This document shows positions 1 through 8,192 of a stretch of 64,000 nt of DNA, piece after piece. The notes under the pieces were generated by a model. That model searched no databases. It saw only the letters and a program-made list of their open reading frames with translations, and was not told the DNA's origin. The position numbers and the translations under genes were made by a program. Within the stretch, counting starts at the first letter, position 1, and the number at the start of each line of letters is the position of its first letter. The DNA comes from DASWNP01 sp036399175 (GTDB lineage Bacteria > Acidobacteriota > Blastocatellia > Pyrinomonadales > Pyrinomonadaceae): NCBI GenBank assembly GCA_036399175.1, contig DASWNP010000021.1, positions 14,436-78,435 on the forward strand, read 5' to 3'.

Positions 1-2
1 AC

Positions 3-59
3 AACTTGATGACAGTTATCGAACGTCATATCGACGAGGGGCGCAACGGGAAGTCTTGA
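3..59 (+). CDS. C-terminal fragment of an upstream gene (cut by window edge)
   Basis: An open frame enters from the left edge and ends at a TGA at 57-59, giving about 18 residues (ending RNGKS). Frame choice rests on the charged, gene-like composition only; another frame runs open to about 88. No function can be assigned. Confidence 0.35.
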   Translation, partial: NLMTVIERHIDEGRNGKS

Positions 60-92
60 AGCCTGGCGTCCGGCGGAAGGAGTGAGACGAGT

Positions 93-413
93 ATGTCTGA
101 ATCTTTCATGGAGAATTACAAGGCGAAGCACCGGCATCCGTTGAACAGGTTGACGCACAGCATCGGCATTCCGATGATAGTCGTTTCGCTGCCGATGTTT
201 TTTTTCAACTGGCGCTGGGCGCTGGCGCTCTTCGTCGTCGGCTGGATTCTGCAATTCGTCGGGCACGCCATCGAAGGCAATCAGCCCGCTTTCTTTCGCA
301 ATCCGGTCTACCTGATAGTCGGCCCCATGTGGCTCGTGCGTCGCGCCGTCGGCGTTTTTGGTTTCAACCGGACGACGAGCGCGAAATCGGTCACGACGAA
401 GCGCGCGCCTTGA
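93..413 (+). CDS. DUF962 / Mpo1-like small membrane protein
   Basis: This 106-residue protein matches the DUF962 (YGL010w/Mpo1-like) family. It has the typical N-terminal segment HRHPLNRLTHSIGIP, two hydrophobic helices (about residues 25-60), the motif GHAIEGNQPAFFRNP and a last hydrophobic stretch PVYLIVGPMWLVRR. The yeast relative Mpo1 is a dioxygenase of 2-hydroxy fatty acids; most bacterial members are uncharacterised, so the reaction here is not proven. An AAGGAG ribosome site lies about 12 bases before the ATG. It ends 4 bases before xdhC, so the two are probably co-transcribed, although no functional link is obvious. Confidence 0.85.
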   Translation: MSESFMENYKAKHRHPLNRLTHSIGIPMIVVSLPMFFFNWRWALALFVVGWILQFVGHAIEGNQPAFFRNPVYLIVGPMWLVRRAVGVFGFNRTTSAKSVTTKRAP

Positions 414-417
414 GAGC

Positions 418-1260
418 ATGAAGAAGGGCGGCGAGGAAAAGAGCTACGCAGGGATAACGGGAGCGGTGGCGCGCGTCCTCGAAGGGGGCGGGCTCGCCGC
501 TCTCGCCACGCTCGTCGAAGTTCCGGCCGATGCGGCGAGGGTGGGCGCGAAGGTGCTCCTGGAGGAATCGGGCGCGAGCGAGGGGAGCACAGGGGACACG
601 TCGCTCGACGCATCGCTCGCGGCCTTCGCTTCCGTGTTTCTGGCCTCGCGAGCGGAGGCGCGCACGTACACGCTGGAGGAATTGGGAGGCGCTGAAAGTT
701 TCGGCGAGAGGTGGCGCGGGGCGCGTGTGTTGTTTGAACGCGTGGAGACGGAGCCGCGCCTGGTGGTGTGTGGGGCGGGGCACGTGGGGGCGGCGCTGGC
801 GCGTCTGGCGCTCGCGGTCGGCTATCGCGTGACGCTGGTGGACGACCGCGCGGATTTCGTCACGCGCGCGCGTTTCCCGGAAGAAGGCATCGAGCTTGTC
901 GCCGCCGAGAGCTGGACTGATGCGCTCGACGCGGCCATCGGCACGGGGCGCGGCGTCTCGGTCGCCGTCGTGACGCGCGGGCACAACGAAGACGAAGAGT
1001 GCATGAGGGCGGCGCTGGCGAAGCGTCCCGCTTATGTCGGGATGATAGGCAGCCGTCGGCGGACGAACATCGTGCTCGAACGCCTGCGTGAGAGCGGGTT
1101 TGACGAAGCGTTACTCAGAGAAGTTCGCGCGCCGGTGGGATTGGACATCGGTGCGGTCTCCCCGGAAGAGGTGGCGCTCTCGATTCTGGCGGAGATGGTG
1201 GCCGGGCGTCGCGGCGGCACGGGCGCGCCGCTCTCCGAGTGGCGACGCCGAAGCTCGTAG
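418..1260 (+). CDS. xdhC: XdhC/CoxI family protein (molybdoenzyme maturation factor)
   Basis: XdhC proteins bind and insert or sulfurate the molybdenum cofactor of xanthine-dehydrogenase-type hydroxylases. The N-terminal domain is short (about residues 1-110). The C-terminal Rossmann domain shows VVCGAGHVGAALARLA near residue 116, then VVTRGHNEDEE, YVGMIGSRRR and the family signature APVGLDIGAVSPEEVALSI before a C-terminal Arg/Gly-rich tail. I take the ATG at 418 because an in-frame upstream start (358) would overlap the DUF962 gene by 56 bases. The hydroxylase genes are not in the window and may lie upstream of base 1; moeA and moaC for the same cofactor lie at 61-63 kb. Confidence 0.88.
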   Translation: MKKGGEEKSYAGITGAVARVLEGGGLAALATLVEVPADAARVGAKVLLEESGASEGSTGDTSLDASLAAFASVFLASRAEARTYTLEELGGAESFGERWRGARVLFERVETEPRLVVCGAGHVGAALARLALAVGYRVTLVDDRADFVTRARFPEEGIELVAAESWTDALDAAIGTGRGVSVAVVTRGHNEDEECMRAALAKRPAYVGMIGSRRRTNIVLERLRESGFDEALLREVRAPVGLDIGAVSPEEVALSILAEMVAGRRGGTGAPLSEWRRRSS

Positions 1261-1360
1261 AAGGCTCGACGCCGAAGCTCGCGGAAGCTTTCCTTGCGTC
1301 GAAGAGTTCCCGCACGTTTGTCTGAAGATAAAATCTGTCCGAAGATAAAATCCGCGTCAA

Positions 1361-2160
1361 TCAATCGACACGCGAGGCGCGCGAGGCTTCGACGCCGCTA
1401 TTGCCGTCACTCGTCTCGGCGGCCAGGCGTGCTTCGAGCCTGATGCGGCGTTTACCCATGAGCCAGCCGTTGAGGAATTGGACGGGGCCGATGAGCCAGT
1501 AGACAAGCCCGGCCAGTCCGCTCCGCGTGACGTAGGCGACGAGGATGGAGAGCAGGCCGATGAGGACGTTGCAGGCGTTGTCCTGCATCGTGTGCGCGTG
1601 TCGTGGATTTCCAGCTCGTTCAACTCCAGCTCGACGCGTTTGCGGTAGGCATGGTGGTAGAGCAGCGTGAAGACGGTGAAGACCGCGGCGAAGCCGAGGC
1701 CGAAGATAGCCATCATCTGCGGAACCTGCTCGCGCCTGATGGGCGGCTCTATCGTCCCGTCGGGCGCGAGCCTGCCCACCGGCAAACCCATCATCATGTT
1801 GACCGTGAGCGTCCAGACGAACTTGAGCGGGTAGACGTAGAAGAGGACGACGAAGAGCAGGAAGGCGTTCGTCCAGATGGTGAAGTTGTCGTTGAGACCG
1901 TAGCGGCGGAAGAACTTGTACTGCACGAACCAGACGTGGAAGAGCATGAAGAAGGTGATGGCGAAGGCGACGAAGCCGCGCATCGTGACGAGCAGTTGGT
2001 CGAAGGTTCTCGGCACTTCGAGCGAGACGACCAGAAGCGTGACGGCGAAGGCGATGACGCCGTCGCTCAAAGCCTCGATGCGCGACACCTCGCCGACGCC
2101 GCGCCAGCGAAAGCCTTTAACGACGTGTCTTTCTCTATCCAGAAGTTTTTCTCGAATCAT
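1361..2160 (-). pseudogene. TMEM175/DUF1211-like potassium channel gene, frameshifted
   Basis: The start (ATG at 2158-2160, AAGGAG 5 bases upstream) opens a frame with the TMEM175-family first helix RIEALSDGVIAFAVTLLVV and four membrane segments, up to LLYHHAYRKRVELELNELEIHD. From about 1600 this frame becomes low-complexity Ser/Thr/Arg sequence ending at 1357, while the next frame (1361-1588) encodes two further hydrophobic helices, NVLIGLLSILVAYV and AGLVYWLIGPVQFLNGWL, then a basic tail. Together they give the six helices expected for one bacterial TMEM175 subunit. A single-base frameshift between about 1585 and 1608 explains this; it may be a real mutation or a sequencing error. Bacterial TMEM175 proteins form K+ channels. 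Confidence 0.75.
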
Positions 2161-2346
2161 CCTCGCTCCTTCGCGGTTCGTCGTCGGCCAAGCTGCTGTG
2201 TTACCGTGTCGGAAAGTGCGAGCATCCGGCACGCGAACACGGGCGCGCTAGATTAAAGGCGATGAGAGTCGCGCCTGGCAAGAACTTTTTCAAGGTGGCC
2301 GACGCTCAACGCCGGGGCGCTTCGGCGAGAGCTTCGGACAGGGCAT

Positions 2347-3654
2347 ATGGTAGCAGAGGCAGAGGGGCAGACGAGTAGCCGGAGCCGGGCGGCGGGGATG
2401 TTTCGCGCGCTCTCGCATCGCAACTTCAGACTGTTCTGGGCGGGCGCTTTTCTCTCGAACGCCGGGACGTGGATGCAGTCTGTCGCGCAGGGGTGGCTGG
2501 TTCTGAAGCTGACGAATTCGCCCTTCTGGCTCGGCTTCGACGGCTTCATGGCGATGCTGCCCGGACTGCTTCTGACGCTCGTCGGCGGAGTGTTCGCAGA
2601 CCTCGTTGACCGCAAGCGGCTGCTCATCTATACGCAGGTCGGGGCGGGACTCACCGCGCTCGTGCTCTTCGCCCTGATGGCCGCCGGCATCCTCAACGAT
2701 GCTTCCGACGTGTGGATGATTCTCCTGCTCTCGTTCGCTACGGGCTGCTGCATGGCGATTGGCGGCCCTTCGTTTCAGGCTATCACCTTCGACATGGTCG
2801 GGCGCGAAGACTTAGCCAACGCCGTCGCGCTCAACTCGGCGCAGTTTCAGCTCTCGCGCGTCATCGGCCCGCTTCTGGCCGGAGTCACCATCCAGATATT
2901 CGGCCTCGCGGGCTGTTTCCTCGTCAACGGCCTCTCATACGTGGCGATTGTCGCGGCGCTCTCGCGGGTCAGATTTGAAGATAAGACGGAAGGCGAAACG
3001 ACGGCGGCCGAAGCAGGAGCATCGACGCTCAAAGTCGCGCCCGCCGAGCACGGCTCGCTCTGGCAAGACCTGCTCGAAGGGTTTCGTTACGTGCGAGGCC
3101 GCCCGCGCGTGCTGATGCTTCTGCTGGCGACAGCCGTGACGAGTCTCTTCGGCTCGCCCTACATCACGATGATTCCCCTCTTCGCGCGAAACGTGATGGG
3201 CTGGGGCGAGACGGGGCTCTCTTTGATGATGGGCACGTCGGGCGCGGGCGCATTCCTGGGCGCGATGATGGTGGCTTACCTGGGCGATTTCAAAAACAAG
3301 GGCTGGTTCGTGCTGGGCTCGGTCTTCGCGGCGGCCATCTGCCTGATAGCCTTCGCGCTCTCGTCTCACTGGCTGGTGTCGCTTTTGATGCTCTTCGCGC
3401 TCGGCTTTGCGATGGTCAACTTCTTCTCGGTGACGAACACGCTCTTGCAGCAGCTCGTTCAAGACCAGATGCGAGGCCGCGTGATGAGCATGTGGATTCT
3501 CTCCTTCATCGGCTCGATGCCCATCGGCAGCCTCGTCGCCGGAGCAGCCGCCGAGCGCTTCGGCGCTCAATGGACGCTCGCCGTCGGCGGCCTCATCATC
3601 CTCGTCTTCGTCGTCTTCGTCAGCCTACGCAACGCGCGCCTCGGCGAGCTTTGA
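2347..3654 (+). CDS. MFS transporter, EntS/MFS_3-like exporter
   Basis: This 435-residue inner-membrane transporter has about 12 hydrophobic helices and the opening FRALSHRNFRLFWAGAFLSNAG and WMQSVAQGWLVLKLT, typical of the MFS_3 (EntS/siderophore-exporter and multidrug) branch. The loop after helix 2 has the A-like motif GGVFADLVDRKRLL, and the second half shows DQMRGRVMSMW. The substrate cannot be read from sequence. The ATG at 2347 is preceded by an AGGG; an internal ATG at 2398 starts exactly at the conserved region and is an alternative. It converges with the membrane gene at 3664, only 9 bases between stops. Confidence 0.85.
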   Translation: MVAEAEGQTSSRSRAAGMFRALSHRNFRLFWAGAFLSNAGTWMQSVAQGWLVLKLTNSPFWLGFDGFMAMLPGLLLTLVGGVFADLVDRKRLLIYTQVGAGLTALVLFALMAAGILNDASDVWMILLLSFATGCCMAIGGPSFQAITFDMVGREDLANAVALNSAQFQLSRVIGPLLAGVTIQIFGLAGCFLVNGLSYVAIVAALSRVRFEDKTEGETTAAEAGASTLKVAPAEHGSLWQDLLEGFRYVRGRPRVLMLLLATAVTSLFGSPYITMIPLFARNVMGWGETGLSLMMGTSGAGAFLGAMMVAYLGDFKNKGWFVLGSVFAAAICLIAFALSSHWLVSLLMLFALGFAMVNFFSVTNTLLQQLVQDQMRGRVMSMWILSFIGSMPIGSLVAGAAAERFGAQWTLAVGGLIILVFVVFVSLRNARLGEL

Positions 3655-3663
3655 AGAGACTGG

Positions 3664-4302
3664 CTACGGCAGGCGAGAGCCGCTTTCGCTCCCGTGCGAA
3701 ACGGAGGCTGAACGACGCGAGGCCGCATCCTCTCGCCAATCCGAATCGTCGAAAACTCTTTCGAGCGGCGTGCGTCCTCGCTCGTCGAAATGAGAGAAGG
3801 ACGGCTCTCGCCCCTGCGGCTCCTGCTTCTGCGACTCTTGACCGCACGCCTCCTGTCTGCGCGGAGGCGTCGTTGCAAGCTCGGACGGCGGCACATGTGA
3901 AGTCGCTTCTAAGGCCGCCGCGCCGTTTATAACCGGGCTCGTCAGGGTCGGGAGGTCGAGCGTCGTGATTCTCACCTTCCGAAAAAAATAGGGCACGAGC
4001 TTGAACCACTGGAGAGTGCCGAAGGCGAACAAACCCATCCAGAACATCGGCTCGTTTTCGAGACTGCAACCGTGGCTCGAAGAGCAGAGCGCCGAGTCGG
4101 CGACGACGGCGTAAAACAGACTGGCGGGGAAGCAGGAGAAGAACATGAGCGGCTCAAGCCATTCATGCGAGAGATAGAAGTTGGACATTAAAACTGCTGT
4201 GTCCGGCAGAGCCCTCACTTTGTCCATCTGATACACGGTGAGCATGAACAGCCAGAGCAGCAGCCATGCGCTCTTGAGGTAGAATTTGACAGGCGTTCTC
4301 AT
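3664..4302 (-). CDS. membrane protein of unknown function
   Basis: About 212 residues. I choose the ATG at 4300-4302 because GGAG lies 5 bases upstream and hydrophobic sequence begins soon after. Three helices are visible: WLLLWLFMLTVYQM, LMFFSCFPASLFYAVVA and MFWMGLFAFGTLQWFKLVPYFF, followed by a hydrophilic, charged C-terminal tail of about 90 residues with low conservation character. I do not recognise a family. The 286 bases upstream (4303-4588) hold no gene that I can support. Confidence 0.6.
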   Translation of the reverse strand: MRTPVKFYLKSAWLLLWLFMLTVYQMDKVRALPDTAVLMSNFYLSHEWLEPLMFFSCFPASLFYAVVADSALCSSSHGCSLENEPMFWMGLFAFGTLQWFKLVPYFFRKVRITTLDLPTLTSPVINGAAALEATSHVPPSELATTPPRRQEACGQESQKQEPQGREPSFSHFDERGRTPLERVFDDSDWREDAASRRSASVSHGSESGSRLP

Positions 4303-4588
4303 CGTCGCTCCGCCAGACCTTTCCGAAGGTGATGCGACCTCCGGCATCCCTTTCGAGTCGAATAGAGCATCGGACGCAGGTTTAGACACCGCCCGGCCTG
4401 CCTTTGTTCCAGTGCCGAAACGTCGGCGAGGCTTCCCCGGCGAAGTTGCAGGGAGCGTTCGCGGGCGGTGGGCGCGCAAGGAAAGCGCGGCGTGCGCGTT
4501 CTAAGGATTGGACGCGTCGCGCGCAAGTATTTCGGGAGAGACGCGGAATCGCGGCTGAGCGCCATTCTAAAATGTTGAGGAGAAAGAT

Positions 4589-6880
4589 ATGCGAGCCAGA
4601 AGAGTTCTGCTTTGCCTTGTTGGTGGATTGCTGTTGAGCCTTTGGGCGGGCGCGTCGCATTTGGGCGTCGTTCGGGCGCAGGGCGTCATCGTGCCGCGCC
4701 CTTGCGGGCGCTGTCCGCAGCCCGTGCCACTGCCGCGCCCCATCCCTCTGCCGCGCGCGCTTCCCATCAAATCAATCAGGATAGACACACGCATCAACGA
4801 GCAGGTGGCGACCACTCACGTCGAACAAATCTTTCGCAACGACACGGACGCCGTTCTCGAAGGCACGTACTTTTTCCCAATCCCTGAATCCGCTTCCATC
4901 TCCGAGTTTGCCATCTGGGACGGCGACCGAAGGCTCGTCGGCGAAGTGCGCTCGCGCGAAGAGGCGCGCCGCATCTACGACGAGATTGTCCGCCGACAGC
5001 GCGACCCCGGCCTGCTGGAATACGCGGGCAAGGATTTATTTCAGGCCAGCATCTTTCCCATCCCCGCGCGCTCCGACAAGAAATTGGAGCTGACCTATAC
5101 GCAGGTGCTCCGCGCCGAGACAGCCACCGTCTCTTATCGCTACCCGCTCGGCACGGGCAGAAACCTCGCCGACATCGGCACGGTCTCAGGCCGCGTCGAA
5201 GTCGAGGGCAGAGACCCTTTGCGCAACATCTATTCGCCGAGCCATTCGATTGACGTGGCGCGCACGGGCGATAGTCGCGCGCGCATCTCGTTCGAGTCGT
5301 CTCGGGGAAGCGAGCCGCAGGACTTTCAGCTCTTCTACACGCTCTCGAAAGAGGACTTCGGCCTCTCGCTCCTTACGCACCGAGAGCCCGGCAAGCACGG
5401 CTACTTCCTGCTGATGCTCTCGCCGAAAGAGAACCTCTCGGAAGAAGAAGCGACGGGCAAAGACATCGTCTTCGTGCTCGATACGTCGGGCTCGATGGCC
5501 GAAGAAGGGAAGATGGAGAAGGCGCGAGCGGCGCTTCTCTTCGGCGTCAGGACGCTTCGGCCCGCCGACCGCTTCAACATCGTCTCCTTCTCAGGCGAAG
5601 AGCACCTGATGACTACCGGGCTCATCAACGCAGACGAGGCGGGACGTGCGCGCGGCGTCGAGTTCGTCCAGTCGCTAAGCCCTGCGGGCGGCACGAACAT
5701 ACGCGACTCGCTCGTCGCCGCTCTCCGCCTCTTCGACCAGAGCGAGCGCCCGCGCATGCTCGTCTTTATGACCGACGGGCGGCCCACCGTCGGCGAAACC
5801 AACATCCAGCGCATCATCGAGAGCGCCCGCACGGCGCGCACGGCGGGCACGCGACTGTTCACCTTCGGCGTCGGCTACGACGTGAACACGGCTCTCCTGG
5901 ACAAGCTCGCGGCAGAAAACGGCGGCGTCGCCGATTACGTCGAGCCCAAGGAGGACATCGAGGTCAAAGTCTCCGGCTTCTTCACGAAGGTCAACTATCC
6001 CGTCCTGACCGATTTGCAGCTCGACCTGGGCGGCGTCGAAACCGACCTCGTCTACCCGCGCGCCATGCCCGACCTCTTTCGCGGCACGCAGCTCACGCTC
6101 ATCGGTCGCTATCGCAATGCCAGTGACTTGAATCAGGTTCGCATGCGTCTCTCGGGACGCATGGGACGCCAGACCAGAACCTACACATACGACAACCTGC
6201 GTTTTCCCTTCAAGGAAAGCGACAACGATTTTCTCCCGCGCCTGTGGGCGACGCGGCGCGTCGGCTGGCTCATGGAGCAGGTACGCACCAACGGCGAGCA
6301 GAAGGAGCTGCGCGACGAAATCGTCGATTTGGGAACGCGCTACGGCATCGTCACGCCCTACACCTCTTATCTCGCGCTTGAGCCGGGGGCGGTGACTGTC
6401 GATTCGGACGATGCGCCGCCTCCAGCCCCCGTGACATCGGGCAATCGCGTCGCACGCCAGCGAGGGGCCAGAGACAGCATCGCCGCGCGTCCGATGAGCA
6501 GCGGCGTCGGCGGAAGCGGCGCCGGCGCACCTCCCGCGCCTCCCGCACCTCTGGCGCTCGAAGCGGCGAAGACGACCACCGGCGAGATGGCCGTCAAAGA
6601 GAGCAAGAGGGCGCGCGCTCAACAGGAAGTCTTGAGCGTCGAGGCCGAGCGGTCGGAGACGGTGCGCAAGGTCGGCGGTAAGACCTTCTACCTGCGCGAA
6701 GGCGTCTGGGTCGATTCCGAATTCAAGGAAGACGCCCGCCTGCCGCAGACCGCGCTCACTTTCGGCAGCGACGAATACTTCGCCCTGCTCAAACGCGAGC
6801 CCAAACTCGCAGACTACTTCGCCCTCGGCGAGCGCGTCCTCGTCGTCTACAAGGGGCGCGTCTACCGCGTCACGAGCTGA
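4589..6880 (+). CDS. secreted VIT and von Willebrand factor A domain protein
   Basis: The 763-residue protein starts with a signal peptide (RVLLCLVGGLLLSLWAG, ending near AQG, residue 32). A VIT domain follows (about 60-180; HVEQIFRNDTDAVLEGTYFFP, then EARRIYDEIV), then a VWA domain (about 300-470) with an intact MIDAS: DTSGSMAEEG, GGTNIRDS and FMTDGRPTVGE. The arrangement is that of inter-alpha-trypsin-inhibitor heavy-chain-like bacterial proteins, used for extracellular or periplasmic protein contacts with a bound divalent metal. After an Ala/Pro/Gly linker (about 640-675) comes a C-terminal segment with KTFYLREGVWVDSEF, a small domain I have seen described only as part of such proteins. 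No sortase or lipid anchor is visible. Confidence 0.88.
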   Translation: MRARRVLLCLVGGLLLSLWAGASHLGVVRAQGVIVPRPCGRCPQPVPLPRPIPLPRALPIKSIRIDTRINEQVATTHVEQIFRNDTDAVLEGTYFFPIPESASISEFAIWDGDRRLVGEVRSREEARRIYDEIVRRQRDPGLLEYAGKDLFQASIFPIPARSDKKLELTYTQVLRAETATVSYRYPLGTGRNLADIGTVSGRVEVEGRDPLRNIYSPSHSIDVARTGDSRARISFESSRGSEPQDFQLFYTLSKEDFGLSLLTHREPGKHGYFLLMLSPKENLSEEEATGKDIVFVLDTSGSMAEEGKMEKARAALLFGVRTLRPADRFNIVSFSGEEHLMTTGLINADEAGRARGVEFVQSLSPAGGTNIRDSLVAALRLFDQSERPRMLVFMTDGRPTVGETNIQRIIESARTARTAGTRLFTFGVGYDVNTALLDKLAAENGGVADYVEPKEDIEVKVSGFFTKVNYPVLTDLQLDLGGVETDLVYPRAMPDLFRGTQLTLIGRYRNASDLNQVRMRLSGRMGRQTRTYTYDNLRFPFKESDNDFLPRLWATRRVGWLMEQVRTNGEQKELRDEIVDLGTRYGIVTPYTSYLALEPGAVTVDSDDAPPPAPVTSGNRVARQRGARDSIAARPMSSGVGGSGAGAPPAPPAPLALEAAKTTTGEMAVKESKRARAQQEVLSVEAERSETVRKVGGKTFYLREGVWVDSEFKEDARLPQTALTFGSDEYFALLKREPKLADYFALGERVLVVYKGRVYRVTS

Positions 6881-6883
6881 AGG

Positions 6884-6970
6884 GCAAAAGTAAAAAGGTA
6901 AAAGGCAAAGGTGAAGAAGAATTGATTTCCTCTTCACCTTTGCCTTTTGCCCTTTGCCCTTTGCCTTCTT
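6884..6970. repeat. intergenic hairpin of short tandem units (AAAGGCA/AAAGGTA type)
   Basis: Imperfect tandem units of AAAGGCA/AAAGGTA type form a left arm, and their reverse complements the right arm. The inner 16 bases AAAGGCAAAGGTGAAG (6901-6916) pair perfectly with 6932-6947. It lies just 3' of the VIT/VWA gene and may end its transcript. Confidence 0.85.
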
Positions 6971-7076
6971 GTGTCCGGGGCGGGTGTTCGTGTACAACGA
7001 ATGAGGAAGCAGGAAGAACGAGCAAAGGGGAGAGATTGTCGAGAAGTTAAACTTTGTCGTTGGAGACGAGTGCGAG

Positions 7077-8099
7077 ATGAGAGCGGAGCGTAGCGTTGTG
7101 AAGGGGCAGGGGCGCGTTGTTCGTGGGCTGGTGTTGACGTTGGCGTTGGCGGCGGGTTTAAGCGCGGCGTCCGGTTTGTCGCATGCTCAGGACGGTAGCG
7201 GCTGGGCGGCAGCTCGGCGCGGTCTGGCCGGTAAGGATTTGAACACGGTCTACTTCGTCGATTCAAAACGCGGCTGGGCGGGCGGCGACGGCGGCCTCGT
7301 TCTGCGCACCGAAGACGGCGGGCGCGCATGGACGAGACAGACTATCGATACCGCCGAAGCCATCAACGATATCTATTTCAGAGACAAAGAAGACGGCTAC
7401 GTGCTCTCCGGCAATCGCATCTACGGCACGGACGACGGCGGGCGGACGTGGCGCGAGTCGAGCCGCTTTATGCCGGCCAACTTCGGCGGCGCGATGCCTG
7501 AGCTTTACAGCGTGCGTTTCACGTCGAAGAAGAAGGGCTGGATTGTCGGCTCTGTGAGCCGGCGCGACAACGTGGTCGATAGCCTCGTGCTCTACACGAG
7601 CGACGGCGGCGCATCCTGGGTGCGACAGCGCGTCCCGACCAAAGAAGAGTTGATACATCTCGACTTTGCCAGCGAGAAGCGAGGCTGGATAGTCGGCGCT
7701 TCGGGCGTCGTCCTGCACACGTCCGACGGCGGGCAGAACTGGAAAGCGCAGGCTTCAAAAACCAACGCGACGCTCTACCACGTCGATTTTCGCAACGAGC
7801 GGGCGGGCTGGGCGGTGGGCGAGCGCGGCACAATCCTGCGCACTTCGGACGGCGGCGAAAACTGGTCGGCAATCAACGTCTCACAGCTTCGCTCGACGCT
7901 TTTGAGCGTGCAGTTCGTCAACGACGAGGAAGGCTGGATAGTCGGGCGCGGCGGCGTCATCCTCCGCTCCGAAGACGGCGGCCAGACCTGGCTCAGACAG
8001 GACAGCAAAACCCGCCAGAACATCTACGCCCTCTTCATGGACAAAAAGAACGGCTGGGCTGTCGGCGGCGACGGAACAATCCTGCAATACGAGAGATAA
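7077..8099 (+). CDS. YCF48-like beta-propeller protein, exported
   Basis: The 340-residue protein has an N-terminal signal peptide (GLVLTLALAAGLSAASG). It is made of about six repeats with the pattern V-x-F-x(n)-GWxVG-x-G-x-[IV]-L-x-T-x-DGGxxW, for example GWAVGERGTILRTSDGGENW and GWIVGRGGVILRSEDGGQTW. This is the PSII BNR/Ycf48 repeat seen in HCF136-like assembly factors and many exported proteins of non-photosynthetic bacteria. A photosystem role is not implied; a generic periplasmic binding or assembly role is more likely. No strong ribosome site precedes the ATG. Confidence 0.85.
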   Translation: MRAERSVVKGQGRVVRGLVLTLALAAGLSAASGLSHAQDGSGWAAARRGLAGKDLNTVYFVDSKRGWAGGDGGLVLRTEDGGRAWTRQTIDTAEAINDIYFRDKEDGYVLSGNRIYGTDDGGRTWRESSRFMPANFGGAMPELYSVRFTSKKKGWIVGSVSRRDNVVDSLVLYTSDGGASWVRQRVPTKEELIHLDFASEKRGWIVGASGVVLHTSDGGQNWKAQASKTNATLYHVDFRNERAGWAVGERGTILRTSDGGENWSAINVSQLRSTLLSVQFVNDEEGWIVGRGGVILRSEDGGQTWLRQDSKTRQNIYALFMDKKNGWAVGGDGTILQYER

Positions 8100-8107
8100 G
8101 CAGAGAA

Positions 8108-8182
8108 GTAAATGGTAAATGGTAAATGGTGAATAGAGAAGAACCGGTCTTTTCTATTTACCATTCACCATTTACCATTTAC
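8108..8182. repeat. intergenic hairpin of AAATGGT heptamers
   Basis: The left arm (8108-8136) is GTAAATGGTAAATGGTAAAT followed by GGTGAATAGA. The right arm (8153-8182) is its near-perfect reverse complement, built from the same 7-base unit. It separates the convergent YCF48-like and M16 genes and could act as a bidirectional terminator. Confidence 0.9.
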
Positions 8183-8192
8183 CTGTTTTGAG

